From contig JAZQHB010000061.1 of assembly GCA_045540355.1 (NCBI GenBank), positions 1 to 33,113 on the forward strand: 33,113 nucleotides of DNA. Direction: 5' to 3'. Below the pieces are notes generated by a model, which searched no databases, was not told where the DNA came from, and saw only the letters and a program-made list of their open reading frames with translations. This stretch comes from RGIG2945 sp045540355. GTDB taxonomy: Bacteria > Bacillota > Clostridia > Oscillospirales > Acutalibacteraceae. Both the position numbers and the translations under genes were made by a program. How positions within the stretch are numbered: the stretch's first letter is position 1; each line of letters starts with the position of its first letter. Shown here piece after piece: positions 1 through 6,559 of the stretch.

Positions 1-98
1 GAGAGACCCCTCATAGACTATGAGGTAGATAGGCTGAAGGTGTAAGTACAGTGATGTATTTAGCTGGTCAGTACTAATAGGTCGATGGCTTGACCACA
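1..98 (+). rRNA. 23S ribosomal RNA, 3' end (partial)
   Basis: The first ~98 bases are the terminal part of a bacterial 23S rRNA, recognised from the conserved helix containing GTACTAATAGGTCGA followed by GGCTTGACC, which pairs with the 5' end of the molecule outside the window. The gene is cut by the window start. The exact 3' end (about 96-100) is inferred. It is transcribed toward the tRNA and 5S genes that follow. Confidence 0.93.
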
Positions 99-151
99 GT
101 AAGTCTTTTCTAAAAATCTTTGTTCAGTTTTCAGGGTGTATGTAAAGATGA

Positions 152-227
152 GCACCATTAGCTCAGTTGGTAGAGCACCTGACTCTTAATCAGGGTGTCC
201 ACGGTTCGAGCCCGTGATGGTGTACCA
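152..227 (+). tRNA. tRNA-Lys (CTT anticodon)
   Basis: A 76-nt cloverleaf. Acceptor GCACCAT pairs with ATGGTGT, the discriminator is A and CCA is encoded at 225-227. The anticodon CTT lies at 185-187 in loop CTCTTAA and the T-arm has GGTTCGAGCC. It sits in the 23S-5S spacer rather than after 5S. Confidence 0.97.
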
Positions 228-271
228 AAGCTGCTTAAAGGTGCAAGAAGGACCGATGGAAGCAGAGATGT

Positions 272-347
272 GGCCCGTTGGTCAAGTGGCCTAAGACTCC
301 GGCCTCTCACGCCGGCAACACGAGTTCGAATCTCGTACGGGTCACCA
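272..347 (+). tRNA. tRNA-Glu (CTC anticodon)
   Basis: A 76-nt cloverleaf. Acceptor GGCCCGT pairs with ACGGGTC, and CCA is encoded at 345-347. The anticodon stem CCGGC/GCCGG encloses CTCTCAC with CTC at 306-308. It reads GAG codons. It is the second tRNA between 23S and 5S. Confidence 0.97.
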
Positions 348-402
348 GCAAAGGGATTAAGCGAAAGCTTGATGATAAGAGATTGGATTGGAGTTCAATC
401 TA

Positions 403-514
403 GTCGGTGTTTATGACGGTGAGGGTCCACCCGTTCCCATACCGAACACGGTAGTTAAGCTCACCGGTGCCGAAAATACTTGGAGTACCCGGGAAGATAG
501 GACGATGCCGACAC
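403..514 (+). rRNA. 5S ribosomal RNA
   Basis: The sequence has the 5S hallmarks: CCGTTCCCATACCGAACACGG in loop B/C and a closing helix of GTCGGTGT with the terminal GCCGACAC. The length (~112 nt) fits the family. Ends are placed on the closing helix and may be off by a few bases. It follows two tRNAs rather than directly following 23S. Confidence 0.93.
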
Positions 515-521
515 AAGAGAG

Positions 522-550
522 AACCGGTTCAGACAACTGAGCCGGTTTTC
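522..550 (+). terminator. Hairpin after 5S
   Basis: AACCGGTTCAG (522-532) and CTGAGCCGGTT (537-547) form an 11-bp stem with loop ACAA and one T-G pair. Only a short T run follows (TTTTC), so it may act as a processing or weak termination signal before tRNA-Asn. Confidence 0.6.
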
Positions 551-562
551 ACAATTGAATAA

Positions 563-638
563 TCCTCCTTAGCTCAGTCGGTAGAGCATGCGGCTGTTAA
601 CCGCAGGGTCGTTGGTTCGAGTCCAACAGGGGGAGCCA
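563..638 (+). tRNA. tRNA-Asn (GTT anticodon)
   Basis: A 76-nt cloverleaf. Acceptor TCCTCCT pairs with AGGGGGA, the discriminator is G and CCA is encoded at 636-638. Anticodon GTT is at 596-598 in loop CTGTTAA. It is the last gene of the rRNA operon, followed two bases later by a strong terminator. Confidence 0.97.
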
Positions 639-639
639 T

Positions 640-682
640 GTAAAAACCATCTTTTGTTTGGAAGACAAAAGATGGTTTTTAC
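640..682. terminator. rRNA/tRNA operon terminator
   Basis: GTAAAAACCATCTTTTGT (640-657) and its perfect complement ACAAAAGATGGTTTTTAC (665-682) flank a 7-nt loop. The stem ends in T or A runs on both strands, so it can terminate in either direction. Confidence 0.85.
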
Positions 683-857
683 AATGATATCCGTTCCCGT
701 CGGAACGGGTGATATATCTTCGATATGATATCGCTCTGCGAGCGATGATATATGCCTTCGGCATATGAGGGAACGGATATTATATCATATTTTCACGAAG
801 TGGAAATATATCATACGGCAACGCCGTATATCATATCGCATCAGCGATATATCATTG
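682..857. repeat. Mirrored multi-hairpin element 1
   Basis: Non-coding block bounded by the inverted repeat CAATGATAT (682-690) / ATATCATTG (849-857). It holds four copies of linker TGATAT (685, 710, 726, 746), then four copies of its reverse complement ATATCA (782, 808, 828, 849). Small hairpins alternate with the linkers: 691-708, 714-726, 731-745, 750-766, 787-809, 813-829 and 833-850. Several have TTC loops in the first half and GAA or AAC loops in the second. ATATCCGTTCCC (687-698) can pair locally with GGAACGG (702-708) or over 12 bp with 769-780. The function is unknown; see findings. Confidence 0.85.
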
Positions 858-883
858 AGAATATTATCGTTTTGTGATACAAT
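855..883 (+). promoter_or_regulatory. Promoter of orphan gene 905-1258
   Basis: TTGAGA (855-860), 17 bases, TACAAT (878-883). The -35 box lies at the very end of hairpin element 1, so that element abuts the promoter. Confidence 0.6.
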
Positions 884-904
884 ATAACAAAAGAGGTGAT
901 TGCT

Positions 905-1258
905 TTGTTATTCGGTAAAAAGGAAAAGATAAATAAATATTTATCAAAAAAGCAAGCAGACAAATCATCAACTATCTTTGAAATAATTCTTTCAGACTAT
1001 CTTTCCGGTTCATTGAAAAAAAGATTGCACGAACTGGCTATGAAAAAGATCAGTATCCATATTGATTGGTTGCCTGATTATAAATGTATTAATGTTCAAG
1101 GAAAAGTCAGTGATTATTACTTTGATATTCAAATTGAGCCAGAAACATTTTCTATCGCTTACGATAAAGGTGAACCGGATGATGCAACCGAATTTGTTTT
1201 GGAGGATGTATCGTCGTTTTATAGTGTCATAGAAAATACAATTTTGAAGATTAAGTAA
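905..1258 (+). CDS. Hypothetical protein, 117 aa
   Basis: I do not recognise a family. The start is taken as TTG 905 because AAGAGGTG (891-898) is a good ribosome binding site six bases upstream. A GTG at 896 is in frame but overlaps that site. The product is lysine- and acid-rich and soluble, with no signal peptide or membrane segment. It looks like alternating helix (N-terminal ~45 residues) and strand segments, the build of many small immunity-type proteins, though that is only an impression. It has its own promoter and a strong terminator about 90 bases after the stop, so it is a monocistronic unit. Base use is more A+T-rich than the core genes further right. Confidence 0.7.
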   Translation: MLFGKKEKINKYLSKKQADKSSTIFEIILSDYLSGSLKKRLHELAMKKISIHIDWLPDYKCINVQGKVSDYYFDIQIEPETFSIAYDKGEPDDATEFVLEDVSSFYSVIENTILKIK

Positions 1259-1345
1259 TACGCAAAGTGACTTGAGATGTAGTGTGGATGTACTTTTGGG
1301 CTTTTTTACCCCAACTGCTGCTCCGTTTAGGTAGTCTTTCACAAG

Positions 1346-1376
1346 AAAAAAGCAGTTCCGAAGAACTGCTTTTTTC
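1346..1376. terminator. Intrinsic terminator, GCAGTTC type
   Basis: AGCAGTTC (1351-1358), loop CGAA, GAACTGCT (1363-1370), flanked by an A run on the left and TTTTTT on the right, so it can work in both directions. Nearly the same hairpin recurs at 2605-2634 and a variant at 6488-6520. Confidence 0.85.
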
Positions 1377-1379
1377 AAC

Positions 1380-1554
1380 TAAATCCACCTTGAAGGGTGG
1401 GTGAAATATTGCTTCGCAATGTGAAATTCTCGCTTCGCTCGAGTGAAATCGCTGCGGCGGTGGGTGGATTTAATTTCACATTTTGCGTTAGCAAAATATT
1501 TCACCAAAGGCGAAAGCCTTTGATTTCACCGTGAGCAATGCGAACGATTTCATT
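1380..1554. repeat. Mirrored multi-hairpin element 2
   Basis: Same architecture as 682-857 but with a different linker. GTGAAAT occurs at 1401, 1421 and 1443; its inverse ATTTCAC occurs at 1473, 1498 and 1523, and ATTTCAT at 1547. Hairpins lie between them: 1385-1400, 1408-1420 (TTC loop), 1429-1443, 1450-1459, 1480-1497 and 1505-1522. TAAATCCACC (1380-1389) can pair locally with GGTGG (1396-1400) or over 10 bp with 1463-1472, at the point where the linker orientation flips. Confidence 0.82.
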
Positions 1555-1577
1555 AACCACTCACAGAGTGGTTTTTC
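1555..1577 (+). terminator. Short hairpin terminator
   Basis: AACCACTC (1555-1562), loop ACA, GAGTGGTT (1566-1573), then TTTCTTTTT. It immediately follows hairpin element 2. Confidence 0.7.
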
Positions 1578-1609
1578 TTTTTGCCTTTATATTGAATTTG
1601 AGCAATGAA

Positions 1610-1760
1610 CTTGTGTAGGCTAACAACGCACGGCTGTTAACTGGGTCAGCCGAGCCGCTGACAGTGTCAGATACAGGCGAAGGCTGAGCAGGAAGAAACA
1701 CGAGCGATGCGAAGTGCTCCAAACGAGCAGCGCGACAATGTTTCTGACCGATAGCGGAGA
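1610..1760. other. Structured non-coding segment, possible ncRNA or repeat remnant
   Basis: No credible ORF lies here. Several inverted repeats are nested: CGGCTG (1631-1636)/CAGCCG (1647-1652), CTGACA (1658-1663)/TGTCAG (1665-1670), and AGAAACA (1694-1700)/TGTTTCT (1739-1745), the last enclosing TGCTC (1715-1719)/GAGCA (1725-1729). It could be a small RNA, or a dispersed non-coding repeat or insertion-element remnant. No promoter was seen for it. Confidence 0.4.
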
Positions 1761-1774
1761 AAGTGTGCGATATT

Positions 1775-1870
1775 TTACTTCTTACTTCTTACTTCTTACT
1801 TCTTACCTCTTCATCCTTACCTTAAATAAGGTCTTGCACGGGATTTTTGGGAAGTAAGAAGTAATAAGAA
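1775..1870. repeat. Heptanucleotide repeats with inverted partner
   Basis: Five tandem units TTACTTC (the last TTACCTC) run from 1775 to 1809. Two inverse units GAAGTAA lie at 1851-1864. Between them ACCTTA (1819-1824) pairs with TAAGGT (1827-1832). Transcribed, this would form a long imperfect hairpin upstream of the YcxB-like gene. The repeat number could vary by slippage. Confidence 0.75.
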
Positions 1871-1959
1871 TCTGATCCACCACCGCAATTAAAATTGTGT
1901 CTGGTGCCCCAGAACCTTTTTACTCGCTTTGCTCGTAATATGTTAATAGTGAAGAAGTA

Positions 1960-1988
1960 TTGTGTCTTCGCCGCTTTCATGCTATAAT
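1960..1988 (+). promoter_or_regulatory. Promoter of YcxB-like gene
   Basis: TTGTGT (1960-1965), 17-base spacer, TATAAT (1983-1988). The ribosome binding site AAAGGAG follows about ten bases later, so the leader is very short. Confidence 0.75.
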
Positions 1989-2008
1989 ACATTCAAAGGA
2001 GTGATAAT

Positions 2009-2554
2009 ATGAAATTTCAATTTAATGTGAATACTAACGATCAGGATTATTTGGATTATAACAAGTTTTGGATGTTGCGGTCGCATTATGGGAAAAAGCA
2101 GATCACAACTTTTAGAATTATTTTTGCTGTAATTATTGGTGTATGTATTCTTTTCTTGTTGTCTGGAGGCAACTTTACTTTTGATTCTTTTATTAGAATA
2201 ATTCCAATGGCTATTTTGTTGATTTTATTTGAGCTGTTGCTTTCTCCGTTATTTGTTTTATTCCTAAAAAGCCATCTAAAGAGTCTTAAGAAAAAAGGAA
2301 AAATGGGATATTCTCCTTCGTCTGTCATTGAGTTTTACGAAGATGTTTTTATAGAAACAACACCCGATAATAAGACCGAACAAAAATATTCAGCTATTGA
2401 AAGAGTAAGTGTTGTTGACAACAAAGTAGTTTATATTCATGTTAATAATATTATGTCGTACATATTACCATTTTCTTGTTTTGAGTCAAGTGAACAGTAT
2501 AATGAATTTTTTGAATTTATAAAGACAAAATGTTCAAATGTTGATATATATTAA
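2009..2554 (+). CDS. YcxB-like membrane protein, 181 aa
   Basis: Two hydrophobic segments (about residues 35-53 and 63-87) form a membrane hairpin after a ~30-residue polar N-terminus. A C-terminal soluble region follows that is rich in predicted strands and contains the FYEDVFIE and YSAIERV stretches typical of the YcxB-like family (inference from the pattern, no search run). The family has no assigned biochemical role. Start ATG 2009 sits eight bases after AAGGAG. The gene has its own consensus promoter and a GCAGTTC-type terminator after the stop, so it is a stand-alone unit. It is A+T-rich like its neighbours. Confidence 0.78.
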   Translation: MKFQFNVNTNDQDYLDYNKFWMLRSHYGKKQITTFRIIFAVIIGVCILFLLSGGNFTFDSFIRIIPMAILLILFELLLSPLFVLFLKSHLKSLKKKGKMGYSPSSVIEFYEDVFIETTPDNKTEQKYSAIERVSVVDNKVVYIHVNNIMSYILPFSCFESSEQYNEFFEFIKTKCSNVDIY

Positions 2555-2604
2555 GTAAAATCCTCGGTTTTTCGACCAGTTCTTTTTCGTACAAGAGAGC
2601 CAAG

Positions 2605-2634
2605 AAAAAAGCAGTTCTTCGGAACTGCTTTTTT
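2605..2634. terminator. Intrinsic terminator, GCAGTTC type (second copy)
   Basis: AAAAAAGCAGTTC (2605-2617), tetraloop TTCG, GAACTGCTTTTTT (2622-2634). It is nearly identical to the hairpin at 1346-1376, with the loop changed from CGAA to TTCG. Confidence 0.88.
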
Positions 2635-2638
2635 CAAT

Positions 2639-2720
2639 AATGATTGCCTTCGGCAAATGATGTCGCTTCGCTAATGATATGCAAACATCGCATCATTGCG
2701 AATAAATTGGCAACATCATT
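2639..2720. repeat. Mirrored multi-hairpin element 3 (short or decayed)
   Basis: Linker AATGAT at 2639, 2656 and 2673, then the inverse ATCATT at 2692 and 2715. The clearest hairpin is TGCC-TTC-GGCA (2645-2655). AATGAT at 2673 can pair with ATCATT at 2692. It is shorter and less regular than elements 1 and 2 but shares their flip in linker orientation. Confidence 0.65.
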
Positions 2721-2770
2721 ATGCGAAGTATGCAATTTCTTGTGAGATTGATGATATACAAGGATTCACC

Positions 2771-2799
2771 TTGACTCGTATACACTTTTTTGCTATAAT
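2771..2799 (+). promoter_or_regulatory. Promoter of DUF4275-like gene
   Basis: TTGACT (2771-2776), 17 bases, TATAAT (2794-2799), near consensus. The ribosome binding site GGAGGTG follows 11 bases downstream. Confidence 0.8.
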
Positions 2800-2821
2800 A
2801 CGCCCATGGAGGTGACTTTAG

Positions 2822-3193
2822 ATGACAAAAGATGAATTTTACAGTAAATGGTTGAAGACATTTGCTTTTAACATACCCAAACACGATATTGAAAAGTATG
2901 TAAAATCTACAGGGAATTATATTTGGCATATTTTCTCTTGGGAGTTATTGAATGAAAATCAATATCTTGAGGGCAATATTGCAAAAGAGGCTTATGATAA
3001 AATTGATAAAAAAGGTGCAATATACATAGATTGGTTTAAAGATAAAAAGACTAAAGATATAACTGAGAATTTGAATACAGCGAAAGATATAGATGACTTT
3101 GTGGAACTGTATGTAGTTGACAAGGATTTTAAATGGACATATATTAAAACTCACGAAGATATGTGTGGTCCCTACTTTATGGAAAGTAAGTAA
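2822..3193 (+). CDS. DUF4275-like protein, 123 aa
   Basis: A small soluble protein with no signal peptide. The central stretch NYIWHIFSWELL, followed by LEGNIAKEAYDK, resembles the LWHVFSYE...EA.KAFD core of DUF4275 proteins of Bacillus and Clostridia (recognised by eye, so moderate certainty). No function is established for the family; members often sit alone or among immunity-like genes. Start ATG 2822 is preceded by GGAGGTG. The gene has its own strong promoter. No clear terminator lies between it and the next gene. Confidence 0.72.
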   Translation: MTKDEFYSKWLKTFAFNIPKHDIEKYVKSTGNYIWHIFSWELLNENQYLEGNIAKEAYDKIDKKGAIYIDWFKDKKTKDITENLNTAKDIDDFVELYVVDKDFKWTYIKTHEDMCGPYFMESK

Positions 3194-3251
3194 TGTTTCA
3201 AGAAAATTAAGTTCATAGGTCGGTTTCACTTTTTACCTTCTTCAGATTAAA

Positions 3252-3280
3252 TTGATTCTTTGCTGATTTTGTGTTACAAT
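3252..3280 (+). promoter_or_regulatory. Promoter of small membrane protein gene
   Basis: TTGATT (3252-3257), 17 bases, TACAAT (3275-3280), followed closely by GAGGTGA. It is the fourth consecutive accessory gene with a private promoter. Confidence 0.65.
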
Positions 3281-3302
3281 ACCCAATGAGGTGAATACAG
3301 AT

Positions 3303-3611
3303 ATGGGCTGTTTGTTTTTTCCTTTGGAATTATTGGTTGACGGTATTATTGAAGGTTGGTTTTACTTGATGGAATGGATAATTCCTGAACGGCATATTAC
3401 ACGAACATTTCGAATTGTTTTAAAGGTATTTGTTTGGATATTTTCTGCTTTGCTCTTTTTGATAATGGGAGTAGGTGTTTTTGCTATTATCTCACCAGAT
3501 CCTGATACACATTTATTGGGGAAATATATGATTTTTATACCTCTTGGTATAAGTGCCATTCAAATTCTTTTAGGTATTATTGTTCGTATCATAATGAAAA
3601 AGAAAGACTAG
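3303..3611 (+). CDS. Small membrane protein, 102 aa, unknown function
   Basis: Start ATG 3303 is chosen because GAGGTGA (3288-3294) lies eight bases upstream; a GTG at 3291 is inside that site. The protein has a short amphipathic N-terminus with two acidic residues (LLVDGIIEGW), two clear membrane segments (about residues 40-64 and 74-95) and a basic tail IMKKKD. I do not recognise the family. It lies in the accessory stretch between the DUF4275-like and VanZ-like genes. Confidence 0.65.
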   Translation: MGCLFFPLELLVDGIIEGWFYLMEWIIPERHITRTFRIVLKVFVWIFSALLFLIMGVGVFAIISPDPDTHLLGKYMIFIPLGISAIQILLGIIVRIIMKKKD

Positions 3612-3705
3612 TGATTTTTCAAACTGATTAAGTGAATCAATTGATATATACAACTATAGATATAAAATAACCTACGGTGTAATCAATTGCAAGGTGGTGT
3701 GAGAG

Positions 3706-4278
3706 TTGAGTGCGATAATAGACTACTTGCTTGATATGATGCCGTATATGCTGATTGCAGTACCGGTATACATAGTTGCAAGGTTTGTTTTCGTAAAAGT
3801 AAAAAAGAAACAAATTAACTTATTGCATGAAATAATCTTATTTATTTTTGTAGTTTTTTTAGTCGGTTTGGCCTCCCAAACGATTATTCCGAAGTTTGAA
3901 TTCGGAGTAAATGGCTTTAATATTGTGGACGACGGCATTCACAAAACAAACCTTATACCGTTTAAGGTATTGTATGAAACCTACTACGAAGTTTTTGTGA
4001 ACGGTTATATAAATTATTTTTTGATTAACTTTTTAGGTAACATTATTTTATTTATTCCGTTTGGCTTGATAATTCCGTTATTGTGGAAACTATCAACGAA
4101 GAAAACACTGTTTATCGGTTTTTGTTCTTCATTGCTTATTGAATTTACACAGTTGTTTTTAGCCAGAGGAACAGATATAGATGACTTGATATTAAATACA
4201 ACGGGAACCTTGTTGGGAATACTTTTATTTAAGCTTTTGCAGAAATACTTTAAAAATTTTGCAGAGAAATTCAACTGA
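3706..4278 (+). CDS. VanZ-like family membrane protein, 190 aa
   Basis: Four to five membrane segments are visible. The VanZ hallmarks are NLIPFKVL (about residue 85), NFLGNIILFIPFG (about 108-120), SSLLIEFTQLFL with the conserved Glu (about 145-150) and D-DD-I-NTTGTLLG (about 158-172). VanZ proteins are linked to teicoplanin resistance and more broadly to cell-envelope stress, with no settled mechanism. Start TTG 3706 lies eight bases after AAGGTGG and gives the family's usual N-terminus. The rhamnosidase gene begins 38 bases downstream and may be co-transcribed. Confidence 0.88.
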   Translation: MSAIIDYLLDMMPYMLIAVPVYIVARFVFVKVKKKQINLLHEIILFIFVVFLVGLASQTIIPKFEFGVNGFNIVDDGIHKTNLIPFKVLYETYYEVFVNGYINYFLINFLGNIILFIPFGLIIPLLWKLSTKKTLFIGFCSSLLIEFTQLFLARGTDIDDLILNTTGTLLGILLFKLLQKYFKNFAEKFN

Positions 4279-4316
4279 AAAAGCGGTAGAGTGAAGTTGT
4301 GTTTCAGGAGGTACTT

Positions 4317-6482
4317 ATGGATAAAATTTTTGATGCGAATTGGATTAGAAATCCCGAAAAATGTGATGATTCGTGTGTAATATTCAAAAAACAGTTTAAT
4401 GCTAAAAAAGACTTGAAAAAAGCTACTTTGCAGGTTTCCGCTTTGGGTATCTATGAGGTGTCTCTTAATGGTAAAAAGGTCGGCGATGCTGTATTAGCAC
4501 CCGGTTGGACGAGCTACAAAAATCGTGTATTCTATGAAACTTATGATATTACCGATTATACAGATAAAGGTGAAAATGAAATAGAAATTCTGCTCGGCAA
4601 CGGTTGGCGTTTTCGTATGTCGGAAAAGGATTCAACTGAAGCTTTAGCTTATAACGATACTGCTTTGATTGCAGCTCTTGAATTTGAATATGCAGACGGT
4701 AGTGAAAATATATTGACTGATGATACTTGGAAAGTTGTCGACAGTAAAATCAGATACAGCAACATATATAATGGCGATGTTTACGATGCAACATTTGTAC
4801 CGTGTGAAGCAAGAAATGCCTGTGTTGTAAATGAAACCAAAGACATTCTTGTCAGAAGACAAGGTGAAAAAATCAAAGAATTTGAACACATACCCGCAAA
4901 GGAGCTTATTATCACTCCTAACGGTGAAACCGTAATTGATTTCGGTCAGAATTTAACCGGATATGTTGAGTTTAATATCTGTGGTAAAATGGGTGATGAA
5001 GCAACAATTCTTCACTCTGAAATTTTAGATAAATACGGAAATTTTTACACCGAAAACCTTCGTGCGGCAGAAGAAAAGATTGTGTTCATCTGCGACGGAA
5101 ATCCGCATACATATAAGCCGAAAACCTCATTCCAGGGATTCAGATATATAAAACTAATCAACTGGCCTGATGAGGTCGAGCTTGCAAATTTTACTGCAAT
5201 TGTGGTTCATTCTGATATGAAAAGAACAGGTTCATTTGAGTGCTCTGACCCTATGGTTAATCAGCTTTATCATAACATCATCTGGGGGCAGAAAGGTAAT
5301 TTCCTTGATGTGCCGACAGATTGTCCGCAAAGAGATGAACGCCTCGGTTGGACGGGTGACGCACAGGTTTTCTGCAGAACTGCAACATATAACTTTGATG
5401 TTGAAAAGTTTTTTACAAAATGGCTTGCAGATTTAGCACTTGACCAGAGAGAAGACGGAAAAGTTCCTCATGTTATCCCGACATGCTTTGACGATAAGTA
5501 TGGCTCTGCTGCTTGGGGAGATGCTTCAACAATTGTCCCGTGGCAGGTTTATTTGACCTACGGAAACAAAGAAATCCTCATCAATCAGTTTGAATCAATG
5601 AAAAAGTGGGTAGGTTACATCGCTTCACTTTCGGAAGATTTTATCTGGTGCAAGGGTGATCACTTTGGCGATTGGCTGGCACTTGATGTACCGTTTGGCC
5701 AGTATGTTGGTGCAACAGATAAAAAGTTGATAGCAACGGCATTTTATGCTTATTCAACATCTTTGGTTATAAAGGCAGGTAAAGTTATAGGTGAAGATGT
5801 TACGGAATATCAAGCACTTTATGACAATATTGTAAAGGCATATCAGACCGAGTACCTCAACGACGACGGAACAATGAAGAATATGACACAGACAGGTTGC
5901 CTTTTAACCGTATATTTTAATTTATATACTAACAAGGAAAATGTAGTAAAACAACTCGTTGAAGATATAAAATCATGCGGTCATCTTAAAACAGGCTTTG
6001 TCGGTACACCTTATTTAGCTCATGTTTTGTCAGATAACGGTTATCCTGAATTGGCATACGATTTATTATTGAGAACAGAGTACCCCTCATGGCTTTATCC
6101 TATAACTAAGGGTGCAACCACAATTTGGGAGCATTGGGACGGAATCAAACCCGACGGAGAGTTATGGAGCAAAGATATGAATTCATTTAACCATTACGCT
6201 TATGGTGCAATAGGTGATTGGTTATACGGTAGAATGGCAGGTATAAACACCGATGAAGAAAAACCCGGATTTAAGCATATAATCTTTAATCCGTGCATAG
6301 ACAGCAGAATAACCTATGCTAAAGCGTCAATCGAAACAAGACACGGTACAGTAAAAGCAGGATGGAAGACCGAAAATGATAAAACAGAATATACGGTAAC
6401 GGTTCCCGAAAACTGCACCGCAACAGTATTCTTTAACAATAACAGCCACGAAATAACAAAAGGCGGTACATATACATTCTGA
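4317..6482 (+). CDS. Alpha-L-rhamnosidase, glycoside hydrolase family 78
   Basis: Inverting hydrolase releasing terminal alpha-L-rhamnose from plant or microbial glycans. The 721-residue protein has N-terminal beta domains (about 1-290, with WTSYKNRVFYETYDIT and GNGWR) and an (alpha/alpha)6 barrel. The barrel carries VPTDCPQRDERLGWTGDAQ, in which Glu341 matches the GH78 general acid. TTIWEHWDG supplies Glu605, the likely general base. A C-terminal beta domain closes the protein. There is no signal peptide, so it is probably intracellular and acts on imported oligosaccharides. Start ATG 4317 follows AGGAGG; an in-frame GTG at 4299 lies upstream of that site. A terminator follows directly. Confidence 0.95.
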   Translation: MDKIFDANWIRNPEKCDDSCVIFKKQFNAKKDLKKATLQVSALGIYEVSLNGKKVGDAVLAPGWTSYKNRVFYETYDITDYTDKGENEIEILLGNGWRFRMSEKDSTEALAYNDTALIAALEFEYADGSENILTDDTWKVVDSKIRYSNIYNGDVYDATFVPCEARNACVVNETKDILVRRQGEKIKEFEHIPAKELIITPNGETVIDFGQNLTGYVEFNICGKMGDEATILHSEILDKYGNFYTENLRAAEEKIVFICDGNPHTYKPKTSFQGFRYIKLINWPDEVELANFTAIVVHSDMKRTGSFECSDPMVNQLYHNIIWGQKGNFLDVPTDCPQRDERLGWTGDAQVFCRTATYNFDVEKFFTKWLADLALDQREDGKVPHVIPTCFDDKYGSAAWGDASTIVPWQVYLTYGNKEILINQFESMKKWVGYIASLSEDFIWCKGDHFGDWLALDVPFGQYVGATDKKLIATAFYAYSTSLVIKAGKVIGEDVTEYQALYDNIVKAYQTEYLNDDGTMKNMTQTGCLLTVYFNLYTNKENVVKQLVEDIKSCGHLKTGFVGTPYLAHVLSDNGYPELAYDLLLRTEYPSWLYPITKGATTIWEHWDGIKPDGELWSKDMNSFNHYAYGAIGDWLYGRMAGINTDEEKPGFKHIIFNPCIDSRITYAKASIETRHGTVKAGWKTENDKTEYTVTVPENCTATVFFNNNSHEITKGGTYTF

Positions 6483-6487
6483 TTATG

Positions 6488-6520
6488 AAAAAAAGTAGTT
6501 CTTCACGGAACTACTTTTTT
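6488..6520. terminator. Bidirectional terminator after the rhamnosidase
   Basis: AGTAGTTC and GAACTACT form an 8-bp stem around a TTCACG loop, flanked by A7 and T6. It is a sequence variant of the GCAGTTC terminators at 1346 and 2605 and could also serve the convergent sigma operon. Confidence 0.8.
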
Positions 6521-6559
6521 ATGCATATTAGGATAAAATTTCAGGTGAGGTTGTTAACT

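Noticed and set aside
195..416. 73-aa plus-strand ORF
   Set aside because: It runs through tRNA-Lys, tRNA-Glu and into 5S; no ribosome binding site and no protein-like composition.
682..857. CRISPR array
   Set aside because: Repeats are 6-7 bases, invert orientation halfway, and are separated by palindromes rather than unique spacers; no cas genes are present.
1010..1378. 122-aa minus-strand ORF antisense to the first orphan gene
   Set aside because: It runs through the GCAGTTC terminator and antisense to the better supported gene at 905-1258.
1380..1554. Integron attC site
   Set aside because: No RYYYAAC/GTTRRRY core sites flank the hairpins and there is no integron integrase in the window.
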